Source of the DNA: Paracoccus aminovorans
GTDB taxonomy: Bacteria; Pseudomonadota; Alphaproteobacteria; Rhodobacterales; Rhodobacteraceae
Assembly (NCBI RefSeq): GCF_900005615.1
Contig: NZ_LN832559.1
Location: 1,952,837-2,016,836 of the forward strand
Length of the DNA stretch: 64,000 nt
Direction: 5' to 3'
The translations under genes were made by a program, and so were the position numbers. Of the stretch, positions 55,400 through 64,000 are shown in pieces; position 1 is the first letter of the stretch, and every line of letters starts with the position of its first letter. The notes beneath the pieces are model-generated. The model searched no databases and was not told the DNA's origin. It saw only the letters and a program-made list of their open reading frames with translations.

Positions 55400-56572
55400 T
55401 TATGCCAGCGCCTGACGCAGGTCGTCCAGCAAATCGTCGGCATCCTCCAACCCGATCGACAGCCGCAGCAGGCCCGGCGTGATGCCCAGTTCGGCCCGAA
55501 CCTCGGGCGATAGCCGCTGGTGGGTGGTCGTCGCGGGATGGGTGACGATGGATTTCGCATCGCCCAGGTTGTTGGAGATCTGGAAGATCTTCATGCGGTT
55601 CATGGCGGCGAAGGCGGCGTCCTTGCTGCCCACGTCCACCGCGATCATGGTGCCGCCGGAGCCGATCTGGCGCTGCACCAGGTCGTATTGCGGGTGGTCC
55701 GGCAGGCCGGGATAGATCACCTTTTCCACCCCCGGATGGTCCTGCAGCCCCCGGGCCACCGTCATCGCGGTGTCGGACTGGGCACGCACGCGCAGCTCCA
55801 GCGTGGTCAGCCCGTTCAGCATGATCCAGGCGTTGAAGGGGCTGATCGCGGCGCCGGTATGCTTCAGATAGGGCTCGGCCGTTTCGCGCACGAACTGACG
55901 GGTGCCGCAGATCACCCCGCCCAGGCAGCGCCCGGCGCCGTCGATATGCTTGGTCGAGGAATAGACCACGACATCGGCGCCCTGTTCGACCGCGCGGGAA
56001 TAGACCGGGGTGACGAAGACGTTGTCGACGACGACCAGCGCGCCGACGGCATGGGCTAGGTCGGCGACGGCGGCGACGTCGATCACCTCCAGCGTCGGGT
56101 TCGACACCGACTCGAAGAACACCGCCCGCGTGTCGGGTCGGATCGCCGCGCGCCATTGCTCAAGGTCGGTGCCGTCGACATAGCTCACCTCGACGCCGAA
56201 ACGCGCCAGAACGTCCAGCACATAAAGGCACGAGCCGAACAGCGCCTTGGACGAGACGATATGGTCGCCCGGCTTGGCAAAGCACATCAACGCGCCGTTG
56301 ACCGCGGCCATGCCCGAGGCGGTGGCGAAGGCGTCCTCGGTGCCCTCCAGATCGGCGATCCGGTCCTCGAACATGCGCGAGGTCGGGTTGCCGTAGCGGG
56401 CATAGATGAATTCGTCGGGGCCGGTCTTGATGAACCGCGCCTCGGCCTGTTCGGCGCTGTCGTAGGAAAAGCCCTGGGTCAGGAACAGAGCCTCGGCCAT
56501 CTCGCCGTATTGGCTGCGGCGGATGCCGTGATGGACGGCGCGGGTGCGCGGGTGCAGAGGCTTCTGGGACAT
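55400..56572 (-). CDS. metZ: O-succinylhomoserine sulfhydrylase
   Basis: The 390-residue PLP enzyme makes homocysteine directly from O-succinylhomoserine and sulfide. It has RYGNPTSRMFEDRIADLEGT, the VVVDNVFVTPVYSRAVEQGA Asp, the Schiff-base lysine K208 in YSSTKHIDGAGR, and a C-terminal SIVTHPATTTHQRLSPEVRA typical of the Cys/Met metabolism family. MetZ is favoured over MetB by the N-terminus HPRTRAVHHGIRRSQYGEMA. AAGGAG stands eight bases before ATG 56572. Confidence 0.92.
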   Translation of the reverse strand: MSQKPLHPRTRAVHHGIRRSQYGEMAEALFLTQGFSYDSAEQAEARFIKTGPDEFIYARYGNPTSRMFEDRIADLEGTEDAFATASGMAAVNGALMCFAKPGDHIVSSKALFGSCLYVLDVLARFGVEVSYVDGTDLEQWRAAIRPDTRAVFFESVSNPTLEVIDVAAVADLAHAVGALVVVDNVFVTPVYSRAVEQGADVVVYSSTKHIDGAGRCLGGVICGTRQFVRETAEPYLKHTGAAISPFNAWIMLNGLTTLELRVRAQSDTAMTVARGLQDHPGVEKVIYPGLPDHPQYDLVQRQIGSGGTMIAVDVGSKDAAFAAMNRMKIFQISNNLGDAKSIVTHPATTTHQRLSPEVRAELGITPGLLRLSIGLEDADDLLDDLRQALA

Positions 56573-56630
56573 GGCACGGACTCCTTGTGGTCCGGTCCCG
56601 ATACGCCCCCGGCGCCGGCCGTTCAAGGCG

Positions 56631-57233
56631 TCACGGATCCTTGGGCTGGGCGTAACGCTCGAAAAGCCGGGCGTTCAGGACGAAAAACGCCACCATCACC
56701 GCCGGCAGGCCGAAGGTCTTGAAATTGACCCAGGCGGTTTCCGACATCAGCCGCCAGACCAGCTCGTTGGCGACGGCGAGCCCCAGGAACAGCAGCGCCA
56801 TGCGCAGGGTCAGGATGCGCCAGCCCTCGGCGCGCATCGGCAGGGCCTCGGACATCACCAGTTCCAGCCAGTTGCGGCGCAAGGCTAGGCTGAGCCCCAG
56901 GAGGCCGGCGAAGATCAGATAGATGATCGTCGGTTTCATCTTGAAGAACTTCGGGTCGTTCAGCCAGACCGACAGCCCGCCGAAGACCACCACCAGCACC
57001 AGCGTCGCGATCTGCATCGGCGCCAGCCGGCCCGTCAGCCGCCACAGCGCCAGGGTCGAGGCCGCCAGCACCGGAATGAAGATCAGCGTCGCCAGGATGA
57101 AGCCGGAATATTCCCGACCGCCCAGGGTGACCGCATGGTCGCGAAAGCGCGAGAAGACCAGGAAGAACAGGACCAGCGGCCCGAATTCCAGCGCGGCCTT
57201 GAGCCAGGGGTTGATCTTGCGGGCTGCGGTCAA
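56631..57233 (-). CDS. yciB: Inner membrane protein YciB/IspZ (septation protein A)
   Basis: The 200-residue integral membrane protein has five or six hydrophobic segments. Family blocks LKAALEFGPLVLFFLVFSRF, GGLSVWLNDPKFFKMKPTII and ANELVWRLMSETAWVNFKTF are present. YciB takes part in cell-envelope integrity and septation. I set the start at a TTG (57233), because AAAGGA lies 7-8 bases ahead of it and the conserved sequence begins soon after. The longer GTG-type start at 57272 lacks a ribosome site. Confidence 0.92.
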   Translation of the reverse strand: MTAARKINPWLKAALEFGPLVLFFLVFSRFRDHAVTLGGREYSGFILATLIFIPVLAASTLALWRLTGRLAPMQIATLVLVVVFGGLSVWLNDPKFFKMKPTIIYLIFAGLLGLSLALRRNWLELVMSEALPMRAEGWRILTLRMALLFLGLAVANELVWRLMSETAWVNFKTFGLPAVMVAFFVLNARLFERYAQPKDP

Positions 57234-57284
57234 GGCGGGTTCCTTTCGTCGGCGTGATGCCGGTTCTTGCACCGGCGCGGCGGA

Positions 57285-58412
57285 TCAGTCCAGCCGGATC
57301 GCGGCCAGGATCGGGCCGCTGGCGGCGCGGGGGTCGCCGCTGCCCAGTTCCTGGGCCAGGATGGCGTGGCGGGTGTCGGCGGGAAAGGCGTCGCCGCTGC
57401 GCCGGTCGGGCTTGACCGTCAGCCGCAGCGGCGCGCGGCCGTCCCATTCGGCGACGCGCTCGGCCGCCAGCACGACATTGCGATAGTTCAGCACCACGCC
57501 GCGGTTTTCGCCGGCCTTGATCGCCACCCTGCGGTCGGGCGCATAGCGCACCAGGATGATCGCCACCCGGTCGCGGATCGCCCCCCGCGGCGTCAGGTCG
57601 ATGCGATAGCCCTCTTGCTGCTGCTGGGACGAGACCATGACCATGGGCGGTCGCGCCATCTGCGCCTGCACCAGCCCCATCAGCTCGGCCGGGCGCAGCG
57701 CGATCAGCGTATCGGTGCCGCCGACGATCATCTGCGGCGTGTACATCGCGCGCTCTCCGGTCTCGTGGGCATAGGCCTGCTGGCGGCGGGTGAATTCGGG
57801 CCGGGCGAAATCGTCGGCCCAGCCCAGATAGTCCCAGTAATCGACATGCCAGGACAGCGCCAGCACGTCCTCGCGGTCGGCGAGATCGCCCAGCATCTCG
57901 TCCGCCGGCGGGCAGGACGAGCAGCCCTGCGAGGTGAAGAGCTCGACCACGACCGGCGGATGGCCGATGGGCCCCAGCATTCGCCGCGCCTGCACCTCGG
58001 CGAAGGATGCGATGGCGGGCGCGGCCATGTCGGCGGGATGCATGGCGGGCGGCAGCAGATCGGCAGGCAGGCCCGGCTCGCCCTCGGGGGCCGGGATCAG
58101 GCCGATGACGCCGTCGTCTTCGGGATCGGCATCGGAATCGACAGGGCCAAAACCGTTGCTGGCCGGCGCGGCGTCGCGGGCGGGGTCCGGCGCCGAAAGA
58201 CCGGTGTCGGCGGGCGGGTCGGCCAGGGTCGAGACCCCGACCTCGCCCGGGCCCGGCCCGCCCTCGGTCCCCATGTCCTGGGCCTGGAGCGGCAGCGCCA
58301 GCCCCATCGTCAAGGCCAGGGCCGCGCAGATCATGCCCAGGCGCCGGATGCCGCGGCCCGGCCGTCCCGGATATGTCGTCTCGTCCCGCGTCCTCGGCAT
58401 TTTCCCCTGCAT
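57285..58412 (-). CDS. DUF1223 thioredoxin-like exported protein
   Basis: The 375-residue protein has an N-terminal hydrophobic segment (LGMICAALALTMGLALPLQA, cleaved before QD). An acidic Pro-rich linker of about 90 residues follows, then a DUF1223 domain starting PPVVVELFTSQGCSSCPPAD with a CxxC pair, DVLALSWHVDYWDYLGWADD and AMYTPQMIVGGTDTLIALRP. The domain is thioredoxin-like and probably periplasmic. Its role is not established. The extra disordered linker makes it longer than most members (about 230-280). Confidence 0.88.
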   Translation of the reverse strand: MQGKMPRTRDETTYPGRPGRGIRRLGMICAALALTMGLALPLQAQDMGTEGGPGPGEVGVSTLADPPADTGLSAPDPARDAAPASNGFGPVDSDADPEDDGVIGLIPAPEGEPGLPADLLPPAMHPADMAAPAIASFAEVQARRMLGPIGHPPVVVELFTSQGCSSCPPADEMLGDLADREDVLALSWHVDYWDYLGWADDFARPEFTRRQQAYAHETGERAMYTPQMIVGGTDTLIALRPAELMGLVQAQMARPPMVMVSSQQQQEGYRIDLTPRGAIRDRVAIILVRYAPDRRVAIKAGENRGVVLNYRNVVLAAERVAEWDGRAPLRLTVKPDRRSGDAFPADTRHAILAQELGSGDPRAASGPILAAIRLD

Positions 58413-58696
58413 TCCCGGCTTTCCGATGCGGTGTCAGCTAACCCCCCTGCCCGGGCAAGGACAAATCAATGCTTCGTTAACCCTTGCCGGCTGTGTCCTG
58501 CGCGCCACAGGTTTTGACTGCCAATTCAAGGGTTTGCTTCACCCCGCCGCGCTGCGGATCGGGCCCCGGCGAAAGGGCGACGATTTGGACAAAATGCCCG
58601 GGTTTCAAGGCTTTCGCCGACAAAGCCCGGCGCCGGACGGCCCTGCCCCTGCCGCGCCCCATTGTCCCGCGGGGCGAAATCGCGCACATCGCGCGG

Positions 58697-59365
58697 ATGA
58701 CCGCGGAACCGCAAGGCATGAGCATCACCCTGACCGCGCCCTGGCTCGTCGCCGATCTGGGGCGCACGCGGCGCGTGCTGTCCTTCGCCCCGCATCGGCC
58801 GGGCTTCCAGTCCGCCCGGCATGTGCTGATGCGGCAGGTCCGCGATGCCGACCTGACGCCGGGGCTGGATGCCCTGGCCTGGCTGGGCGCGGAAATGGCC
58901 GGCCGTGGCCATGGCGGCGATCCGGGGATGATGACCTCGCGCGCGCTGCGCCATCACCAGCTGGTCCGGACCGGGCCGGCGACCTGCCTGGCCACGGTGG
59001 GCCTCGGCAATGCCGAGCGGGTGGGCCGCCGCCGCGCCGTCCCGGCGGCAGGCTATGGCACCATCAACCTGATCCTGCTGCTGGAGGCCGGTCTGACCGA
59101 GCCGGCGATGATCGAGGCGCTGACCATCGCCGTCCAGGCCCGCACCCTGGCGGTGCTGGAGGCCGGGATCGAACTGCCCGGCGGGCTGGCCACCGGCACC
59201 GGCACCGATTGCATCGCCCTGGCCTGCGACCCGGGCCCGACCGCCTTCGCCGGCCTGCACACCGAGCTGGGCGAGGCCATCGGCCGCGCCGTGCATGGCG
59301 CCGTGCTGGCCGGAGCGCGCGACTGGGTCGCCGCCCATGGCAACCGCCCGCCGGCAGCGCCTTGA
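58697..59365 (+). CDS. cbiZ: Adenosylcobinamide amidohydrolase CbiZ
   Basis: The 222-residue enzyme removes the aminopropanol side chain from adenosylcobinamide so the corrinoid can re-enter cobalamin synthesis. CbiZ blocks are MMTSRALRHHQLVRTGPATC, LATVGLGNAERVGRRR, and PGGLATGTGTDCIALACDPG. The start 58697 precedes the conserved PWLVADLGRTRRVLSFAP and gives the normal length. An ATG at 58718 is an alternative. No cobalamin riboswitch was evident upstream. Other cob genes are not in view, so it probably serves salvage. Confidence 0.88.
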   Translation: MTAEPQGMSITLTAPWLVADLGRTRRVLSFAPHRPGFQSARHVLMRQVRDADLTPGLDALAWLGAEMAGRGHGGDPGMMTSRALRHHQLVRTGPATCLATVGLGNAERVGRRRAVPAAGYGTINLILLLEAGLTEPAMIEALTIAVQARTLAVLEAGIELPGGLATGTGTDCIALACDPGPTAFAGLHTELGEAIGRAVHGAVLAGARDWVAAHGNRPPAAP

Positions 59366-59775
59366 CCGAAGGTCCCGGTCGCAACCGGCAGTTGCGACAA
59401 TTTCGCCACAGGCAACCGGAATCTGCGAAAATATTTCGCTGCAGTCATATCGGCTAAAACCGGCCGCAACCCCGCCTGGCGGGCAAAACATGGATAAGTC
59501 TGCTTATTTCTGTTAACCATTATGAATATACAGGATTTTCCGAACTATCGGTTCAGTTTTGGCGCTTGCCAAATATCGCGATCATTTTAGACGAAACATG
59601 TCGGCGCCACGTGGCCCGATGTTGCGGATCGCAGCTTGTGACGAGTCTCCGCCGGCGGGTCTTTGCCGGAACGCCGCTTTGACGGACGGACGCGCTTGGC
59701 ACCTCGGCGGATGCGCAAGGCAACCGATTACGCGGTCCGCGACCAGGACGCGTATCTGAGTGGGAAGTGTTAAAG
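59366..59775. other. Gene-poor stretch between cbiZ and the Hint-domain gene
   Basis: These 410 bases have no convincing gene. An 8-bp stem GTCGCAAC/GTTGCGAC (59378-59398) followed by AATTTC lies 12 bp after cbiZ and may be its terminator. The middle (59500-59600) is AT-rich and could hold the promoter of the next gene, but I cannot fix its -35 and -10. Confidence 0.5.
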
Positions 59776-60969
59776 ATGACTTTTGATCATGGCGGCCATG
59801 GTGGCCATTGCGGCCCCTCGGGGCCGGGTTGCGAGAATATGATCTACCTGGGCAAGCTGCCCGACATGGATCCGAACGAGTTTCTCCCCGGGGCGGAAAA
59901 GGCCGGCAAGATCCTGGGCGGCACTTCCCATGGCTCGGCCAGCGATCCGCTGTCCAAGCACCTGGTCGAGGTCAGCGCCAACGACGTGAACCATGACGGC
60001 GTGATCCGGACCAACGACGGCCTGTTCGGCTTCTTCTCCGAGACCATCCAGCACGACGCCGACGGCGACGGCTGCGAATCGACCTACAAGGTCGACTCGA
60101 CCTTCATCGTCAACAACACCTCGGTGACCTTCCTGAACCCCGACGGCAGCACCGAGACCCTGTGCGTGCCGGTCCGCATCATGCAGGACACCGGCGGCAA
60201 CACCTTCCTGATGCCGCCGCCCAAGGGCGCGTCCGAGGCCGAGATCCAGGCGCTGACCACCCGCCCGATCGTCTCGGTGAACTTCCCCAGCAATTCGCAT
60301 TGCTACGACCTGTGCCACGACGGCATCTTCACCGACCGCCACTGCTTCCCCTGCTTCGCTCGCGGCACCCTGATCGAGACCGAGCACGGCGCCATGCCCG
60401 TCGAGGCGCTTGAGCCGGGCGTCAAGGTGCTGACCCGCGACCACGGCCTGCAGGCCCTGCGCTGGGCCGGCTCGCGCGTGCTGGGCAGCAAGGCGCTGGA
60501 CGTCAGCCCGAACCTGCGCCCGATCCGCATCTCGGCCGGCGCGCTTGGCCAGGGCCTGCCGCTGCGCGACCTGATCGTGTCGCCGCAGCACCGCATCCTG
60601 GTGCGCTCGAAGATCGCGCAGAAGATGTTCGGCTGCGCCGAGGTTCTGGTCGCCGCCAAGCAGCTGCTGCAGATCGAGGGCATCGACATCGCGCAGGATC
60701 TCGACACGGTGGAATATTTCCACCTGCTCTTCGACCGGCACGAGATCGTGCTGTCCGAGGGCGCCGAGACCGAATCGCTCTATACCGGGGCCGAGGCGCT
60801 GAAATCGGTGGGCCAGGCGGCGCGGGAGGAGATCTTCGCGCTGTTCCCGGAGCTGCGCGACCGGACCGAGGACGCCTCCCCCGAAGGCGCGCGCCTGCTG
60901 GCCTCGGGCCGCACCGGCCGCAAGCTGGCGGTGCGCCACGCCCAGCACCACAAGCCGCTGCTGCAATAA
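59776..60969 (+). CDS. Hint-domain protein
   Basis: The 397-residue product has a His/Gly-rich start (FDHGGHGGHCGPSGPGC), an extended polar middle, and a Hint domain from about residue 192: HCFPCFARGTLIETEHGAMP, VEALEPGVKVLTRDHGLQAL and the LIVSPQHRILVRSKIAQKMF block. Such Rhodobacterales Hint proteins are thought to be secreted and to self-process, but the substrate is unknown. No classical signal peptide is seen. ATG 59776 has GGGAAG eight bases upstream and is preferred over GTG 59767. A terminator follows 27 bp later. Confidence 0.85.
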   Translation: MTFDHGGHGGHCGPSGPGCENMIYLGKLPDMDPNEFLPGAEKAGKILGGTSHGSASDPLSKHLVEVSANDVNHDGVIRTNDGLFGFFSETIQHDADGDGCESTYKVDSTFIVNNTSVTFLNPDGSTETLCVPVRIMQDTGGNTFLMPPPKGASEAEIQALTTRPIVSVNFPSNSHCYDLCHDGIFTDRHCFPCFARGTLIETEHGAMPVEALEPGVKVLTRDHGLQALRWAGSRVLGSKALDVSPNLRPIRISAGALGQGLPLRDLIVSPQHRILVRSKIAQKMFGCAEVLVAAKQLLQIEGIDIAQDLDTVEYFHLLFDRHEIVLSEGAETESLYTGAEALKSVGQAAREEIFALFPELRDRTEDASPEGARLLASGRTGRKLAVRHAQHHKPLLQ

Positions 60970-60996
60970 GGCGGAAACCGCACGAGGGACGGAACA

Positions 60997-61022
60997 GGGG
61001 CCGGCATTGCCGGCCCCTTTTT
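60997..61022 (+). terminator. Rho-independent terminator of the Hint-domain gene
   Basis: A GGGGCCGGC/GCCGGCCCC stem (9 bp) with a 3-nt loop is followed by TTTTT, 27 bp after the stop codon. Confidence 0.93.
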
Positions 61023-61248
61023 GCATCGCGATGCCATCTGCGACCGCCATGGCCGGCCGCCGCTCAACCTGTTTGTCGCCGCCGGGCCGATCGGACCATT
61101 CGATGTGCGGGCGCTGCTCGGCAGTCCGCTGCGCACGAAAGCCCCACTCCGGCGTAGCGCCCCTTCGGCCGTGCCGTCGAACAACGACCTCGGCCATGTC
61201 AGCGTTGCGGAGAACCTTGCAGGCCGGGGGCGGACAGCCCCGGCGCCC

Positions 61249-62550
61249 TTACTCGACGAAGAAGGCGAAGCGGATCACGAACAGCGCCGCAACCACCCAG
61301 GTCGCCAGATGCACTTCGCGCGCCCGCCCGGTCAGCAGCTTGATCACCGCATAGCTGACAAAGCCGAAGGCCAGGCCGTTGGCGATGGAATAGGTGAAGG
61401 GCATCATCAGTGCCGTCAGCACCGCAGGGGCGCTTTCGGTCACGTCGCTCCAGCTGATCTCCTCGAACTCGCGCACCATCAGGCAGGCGACGTAAAGCAG
61501 CGCCGGCGCGGTGGCATAGGCCGGCACCGACCCGGCCAGCGGCGCAAAGAACATCGCCAGCAGGAACAGCCCCGCCACCACCAGCGCCGTCAGCCCGGTG
61601 CGCCCGCCCGCCTGCACGCCCGAGGCGCTTTCGACATAGGCGGTGGTCGAGCTGGTGCCCAGCATCGAGCCGGCCAGGATCGCGGTCGAATCCGCCATCA
61701 GCGCCCGGCTGAGCCCCTTGTTGGCATGGGCCGGACCCTCGGTCAGCAGCCCGGCGCGCTTGGCGACGCCGATCAGCGTGCCGGTGGCGTCGAAGACCTC
61801 GACCAGCACCATCACCAGGATGACGTGGAAGATGCCGACGGTCAGCGCGCCCGCGACATCCAGTTGCAGGAAGGTCGGCATGATCGAGGGCGGCATCGAC
61901 AGGATGCCCTGGAACTGGCTGGCGCCCAGCAGAATCGAGGCCACGGTGATCAGCAGGATGCCGATCAGGATCGAGCCGCGCACCTTCAGCGCGTCCAGCG
62001 CCGCGATGACGAAGAAGCCGGCCACGGCCAGCAGCGTGCCGGTGGCGGTCAGGTCGCCCAGGCCGACCAGCGTCGCCGGATTGTCGACGACGATGCCCGC
62101 GTTCTTCAGCGCGATCAGGCCCAGGAACATGCCGATCCCGGCGGCGATGGCGCTGCGCATGGAGGTGGGAATGCCGGCGATCAGCCAGCGCCGGATGCCG
62201 GTGATCGACAGGAACAGGAAGATCAGGCCCGAGATGAACACCGCCCCCAGCGCCTGCTGCCAGGTAAAGCCCAGCGCGCCGACCACGGTGAAGGCGAAGA
62301 AGGCGTTCAGGCCCATGCCCGGCGCCATGCCGATGGGCCAGTTCGCCCAAAGCGCCATCACCGCCGAGCCGATGGCGGCGGCAAGGCAGGTCGCCACGAA
62401 GACCGCGTTGCGGTCCATGCCGGTCGAGGACAGGATGTCCGGGTTCACGAAAATGATGTAGGCCATGGTCAGGAAGGTGGTGATCCCCGCGATCACCTCT
62501 GTCCTGGCGCTGGTGCCATGGGCCGTAAGCCCGAATTGCTTGTCTAGCAT
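61249..62550 (-). CDS. NCS2/AzgA-type purine permease
   Basis: The 433-residue inner-membrane transporter has about 12-14 hydrophobic segments, with AzgA-type blocks GITTFLTMAYIIFVNPDILS, NWPIGMAPGMGLNAFFAFTV, VILVMVLVEVFDATGTLIGV and ESASGVQAGGRTGLTALVVA. The family imports adenine, guanine or hypoxanthine with protons. The neighbour across the divergent promoter is an allantoinase gene, so uptake of purines as nitrogen source is likely. Confidence 0.92.
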   Translation of the reverse strand: MLDKQFGLTAHGTSARTEVIAGITTFLTMAYIIFVNPDILSSTGMDRNAVFVATCLAAAIGSAVMALWANWPIGMAPGMGLNAFFAFTVVGALGFTWQQALGAVFISGLIFLFLSITGIRRWLIAGIPTSMRSAIAAGIGMFLGLIALKNAGIVVDNPATLVGLGDLTATGTLLAVAGFFVIAALDALKVRGSILIGILLITVASILLGASQFQGILSMPPSIMPTFLQLDVAGALTVGIFHVILVMVLVEVFDATGTLIGVAKRAGLLTEGPAHANKGLSRALMADSTAILAGSMLGTSSTTAYVESASGVQAGGRTGLTALVVAGLFLLAMFFAPLAGSVPAYATAPALLYVACLMVREFEEISWSDVTESAPAVLTALMMPFTYSIANGLAFGFVSYAVIKLLTGRAREVHLATWVVAALFVIRFAFFVE

Positions 62551-62769
62551 TTAACCTCCCACTGGCGGGTTCAGCCCGCCGTGACAGCGACACTAGAGCC
62601 GGAGGCACCCCGCGGGAATGCCGGCTCTGGCGACAGAGTTTCAATGCAATCTGGAAAAATACCGATTTTCAACGTTTTTTTGGTTCTGCATCAAGAAATT
62701 CGGTGCTTGCCACGTTCCGGTCACAAGATGATGACTTAAGAAGGCAGAAAACAGCGAAGGAAGCAAGCG

Positions 62770-64000
62770 ATGCGCTACAGCCGCGACATGATCGGATATG
62801 GCGAGCACACCCCGAACCCGCGCTGGCCGGGCGACGCCAAGATCGCCGTGCAGATCGTCATCAACTACGAAGAAGGCGGCGAGAACAGCATCGAGCACGG
62901 CGACGCCGCCTCCGAAGCCTTCCTGTCCGAGATCATCGGCTGCCAGCCCTGGCCGGGCAAGCGGCACTGGAACATGGAATCGATCTATGACTACGGCGCC
63001 CGCGCCGGCTTCTGGCGCCTGCACCGGCTGCTGAAGGACATTCCCGTCACCATCTACGGCGTCGCCACCGCGCTGGAACGCGCCCCCGAGCAGGTCGCCG
63101 CCATGCAATCCGCCGGCTGGGAGATCGCGACCCACGGCTACAAGTGGATCGACTATCGCGACATCCCGCGCGAGGTCGAGGCCGAGCATATCGCCAAGGC
63201 CGTCGAGCTGCACACCCGCGTCACCGGCGAACGGCCGCGCGGCTTCTACCAGGGCCGCACCTCGATGAACACGGTGGGACTGGGCTGCGAGGAAGGCGGC
63301 TTCGAATATCTGGCCGACACCATCGCCGACGACCTGCCCTATTGGCATGTCCACAACGGCAAGCCGCAGCTGATGGTGCCCTATACCATGGACGCCAACG
63401 ACATGCGCTTCTCCTCGGGCCAGGGCTTCGGCACCGGGGTCGAGTTCTTCGACTATCTGCGCGACAGCTTCGACGTGCTCTATGCCGAGGGCGAGGCCGG
63501 CGCGCCCAAGATGATGTCGATCGGGCTGCATTGCCGCCTGGCCGGCCGCCCGGGCCGGGCCATCGCGGTGCAGAAATTCATCGAGCATTGCCGCCAGCAC
63601 GAGGGCGTCTGGTTCGCCAGCCGGCTCGACATCGCCCGGCACTGGGCGCAGACCCACCCCTATCAGCCGCGCCAGCGCCCGTCGGAAATGTCGCGCGAGG
63701 ATTTCGTGGCGAAATTCGGCAGCGTCTACGAGCATTCCCCCTGGATCGCCGAGCGGGTCTGGGAAGGCGAGATGGGCGCCATCCACGATACCCCCGCCGG
63801 TCTGGCGGCACGCATGGCGCAGGTGTTCCGCGCGGCCAGCGACGAAGAGCGGCTGGGCGTGCTGAACGCGCACCCCGACCTTGCCGGCAAGCTGGCCGCG
63901 GCCAAGCGGCTGACCGCCGACAGCACCGCCGAACAGGCCAGCGCCGGGCTGGACAGCCTGACCGATGCCGAGCGTGCCGAGTTCCAGCAGCTGAACACCG
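62770..64000 (+). CDS. puuE: Allantoinase PuuE fused to an OHCU decarboxylase (UraD) domain, 3' end outside window
   Basis: At least 410 codons are visible. Residues 1-300 are polysaccharide-deacetylase-like PuuE allantoinase: NYEEGGENSIEHGDAASEAF, DYGARAGFWRLHRLLKDIPV, AGWEIATHGYKWIDYRDIPR, RTSMNTVGLGCEEGGFEYLA, ending GVWFASRLDIARHW. From about residue 312 a UraD domain begins (SREDFVAKFGSVYEHSPWIA) with the catalytic-type VLNAHPDLAGKLAAAKRLT. It runs off the right edge without a stop. Thus OHCU decarboxylation and allantoin hydrolysis are on one chain. GGAAG stands 7 bases before ATG 62770. The start is divergent from the purine permease. Confidence 0.93.
   Translation, partial: MRYSRDMIGYGEHTPNPRWPGDAKIAVQIVINYEEGGENSIEHGDAASEAFLSEIIGCQPWPGKRHWNMESIYDYGARAGFWRLHRLLKDIPVTIYGVATALERAPEQVAAMQSAGWEIATHGYKWIDYRDIPREVEAEHIAKAVELHTRVTGERPRGFYQGRTSMNTVGLGCEEGGFEYLADTIADDLPYWHVHNGKPQLMVPYTMDANDMRFSSGQGFGTGVEFFDYLRDSFDVLYAEGEAGAPKMMSIGLHCRLAGRPGRAIAVQKFIEHCRQHEGVWFASRLDIARHWAQTHPYQPRQRPSEMSREDFVAKFGSVYEHSPWIAERVWEGEMGAIHDTPAGLAARMAQVFRAASDEERLGVLNAHPDLAGKLAAAKRLTADSTAEQASAGLDSLTDAERAEFQQLNT

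Noticed and set aside
56573..56630. Possible SAM-II riboswitch upstream of metZ
   Set aside because: The space is only 58 bases and shows none of the conserved SAM-II core. The gene has a simple AAGGAG ribosome site.
58484..58696. Possible cobalamin riboswitch or longer N-terminus for cbiZ
   Set aside because: No B12-box-like sequence is visible, and the extra N-terminal 71 residues lack the look of a conserved domain.
59559..59759. 66-codon frame starting at a TTG before the Hint-domain gene
   Set aside because: No ribosome site or recognisable motif. It is better seen as part of the upstream regulatory region.

Overview
The window is high-GC DNA with alphaproteobacterial hallmarks: LexA boxes of the GTTC-N7-GTTC type, an alphaproteobacterial-looking RNase P RNA, an LdtR-type MarR regulator, an imuA-imuB-dnaE2 mutasome operon, FolE2, and a 400-residue NAD-dependent formate dehydrogenase that reads like the Paracoccus enzyme. 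The best inference is a Paracoccus or a close Rhodobacterales relative. No species is asserted.

Positions 1-23084 hold the downstream part of an extracellular contractile injection system (eCIS, the Afp/PVC/MAC kin of phage tails). Sixteen tightly packed plus-strand genes, mostly joined by ATGA or similar overlaps, encode a zinc-ribbon gp26-like protein, a proline-rich protein, a DUF4255 cap/terminator, an AAA+ ATPase, a 1701-residue DUF4157 protein, a hub adaptor and LysM-like protein, a gpD-like hub, a gp5/gpV spike, a PAAR-like tip, a gp25 wedge protein, two large J-type baseplate proteins, a gpI-like tail protein and a DUF6519/beta-helix fibre-like protein. Sheath and inner-tube genes are not in view and presumably lie upstream. 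The DUF4157 protein, with a long uncharacterised C-terminal region, is the most novel-looking item.

Positions 23.2-33.7 kb are mostly core genome: aspartate aminotransferase, SdhE, LdtR, a glyoxalase-fold protein, ThyX and the SOS mutasome operon imuA-imuB-dnaE2 behind a perfect LexA box. Two stretches (25.4-26.1 and 27.6-28.4 kb) contain no convincing genes; the first holds a large inverted repeat and an old copy of a MITE-like element.

Positions 34.2-41.65 kb are a scrapyard island: an IS256-like 3' remnant, two fragments of one IS3-family element in the same orientation, a complete IS5-family element, a TacA/TacT-like toxin-antitoxin pair, a cluster of TGACGGTATA-type boxes, a complete IS21-family element with a perfect 7-bp target duplication placed at the start of a tyrosine-recombinase gene, and an IS66 fragment that cuts the same recombinase off after about 66 codons.

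From 41.67 kb core and accessory metabolism resumes: an HPP membrane protein, formate dehydrogenase and a LysR regulator, then a four-gene operon (PrpF-type tautomerase, NitT/TauT substrate-binding protein, ATPase, permease) divergent from its own LysR regulator across a 72-bp region full of dyads. Next come L33, RNase P RNA with a recognisable promoter, a well-preserved MITE-like element whose edge supplies the stop codon of uvrD, uvrD with its own LexA box, a small membrane protein, folE2, metZ, yciB, a DUF1223 protein, cbiZ, a Hint-domain protein, an AzgA-like purine permease and, divergent from it, a PuuE allantoinase fused to a UraD domain that runs off the right edge. The last two suggest uptake of purines and their degradation through the ureide pathway.
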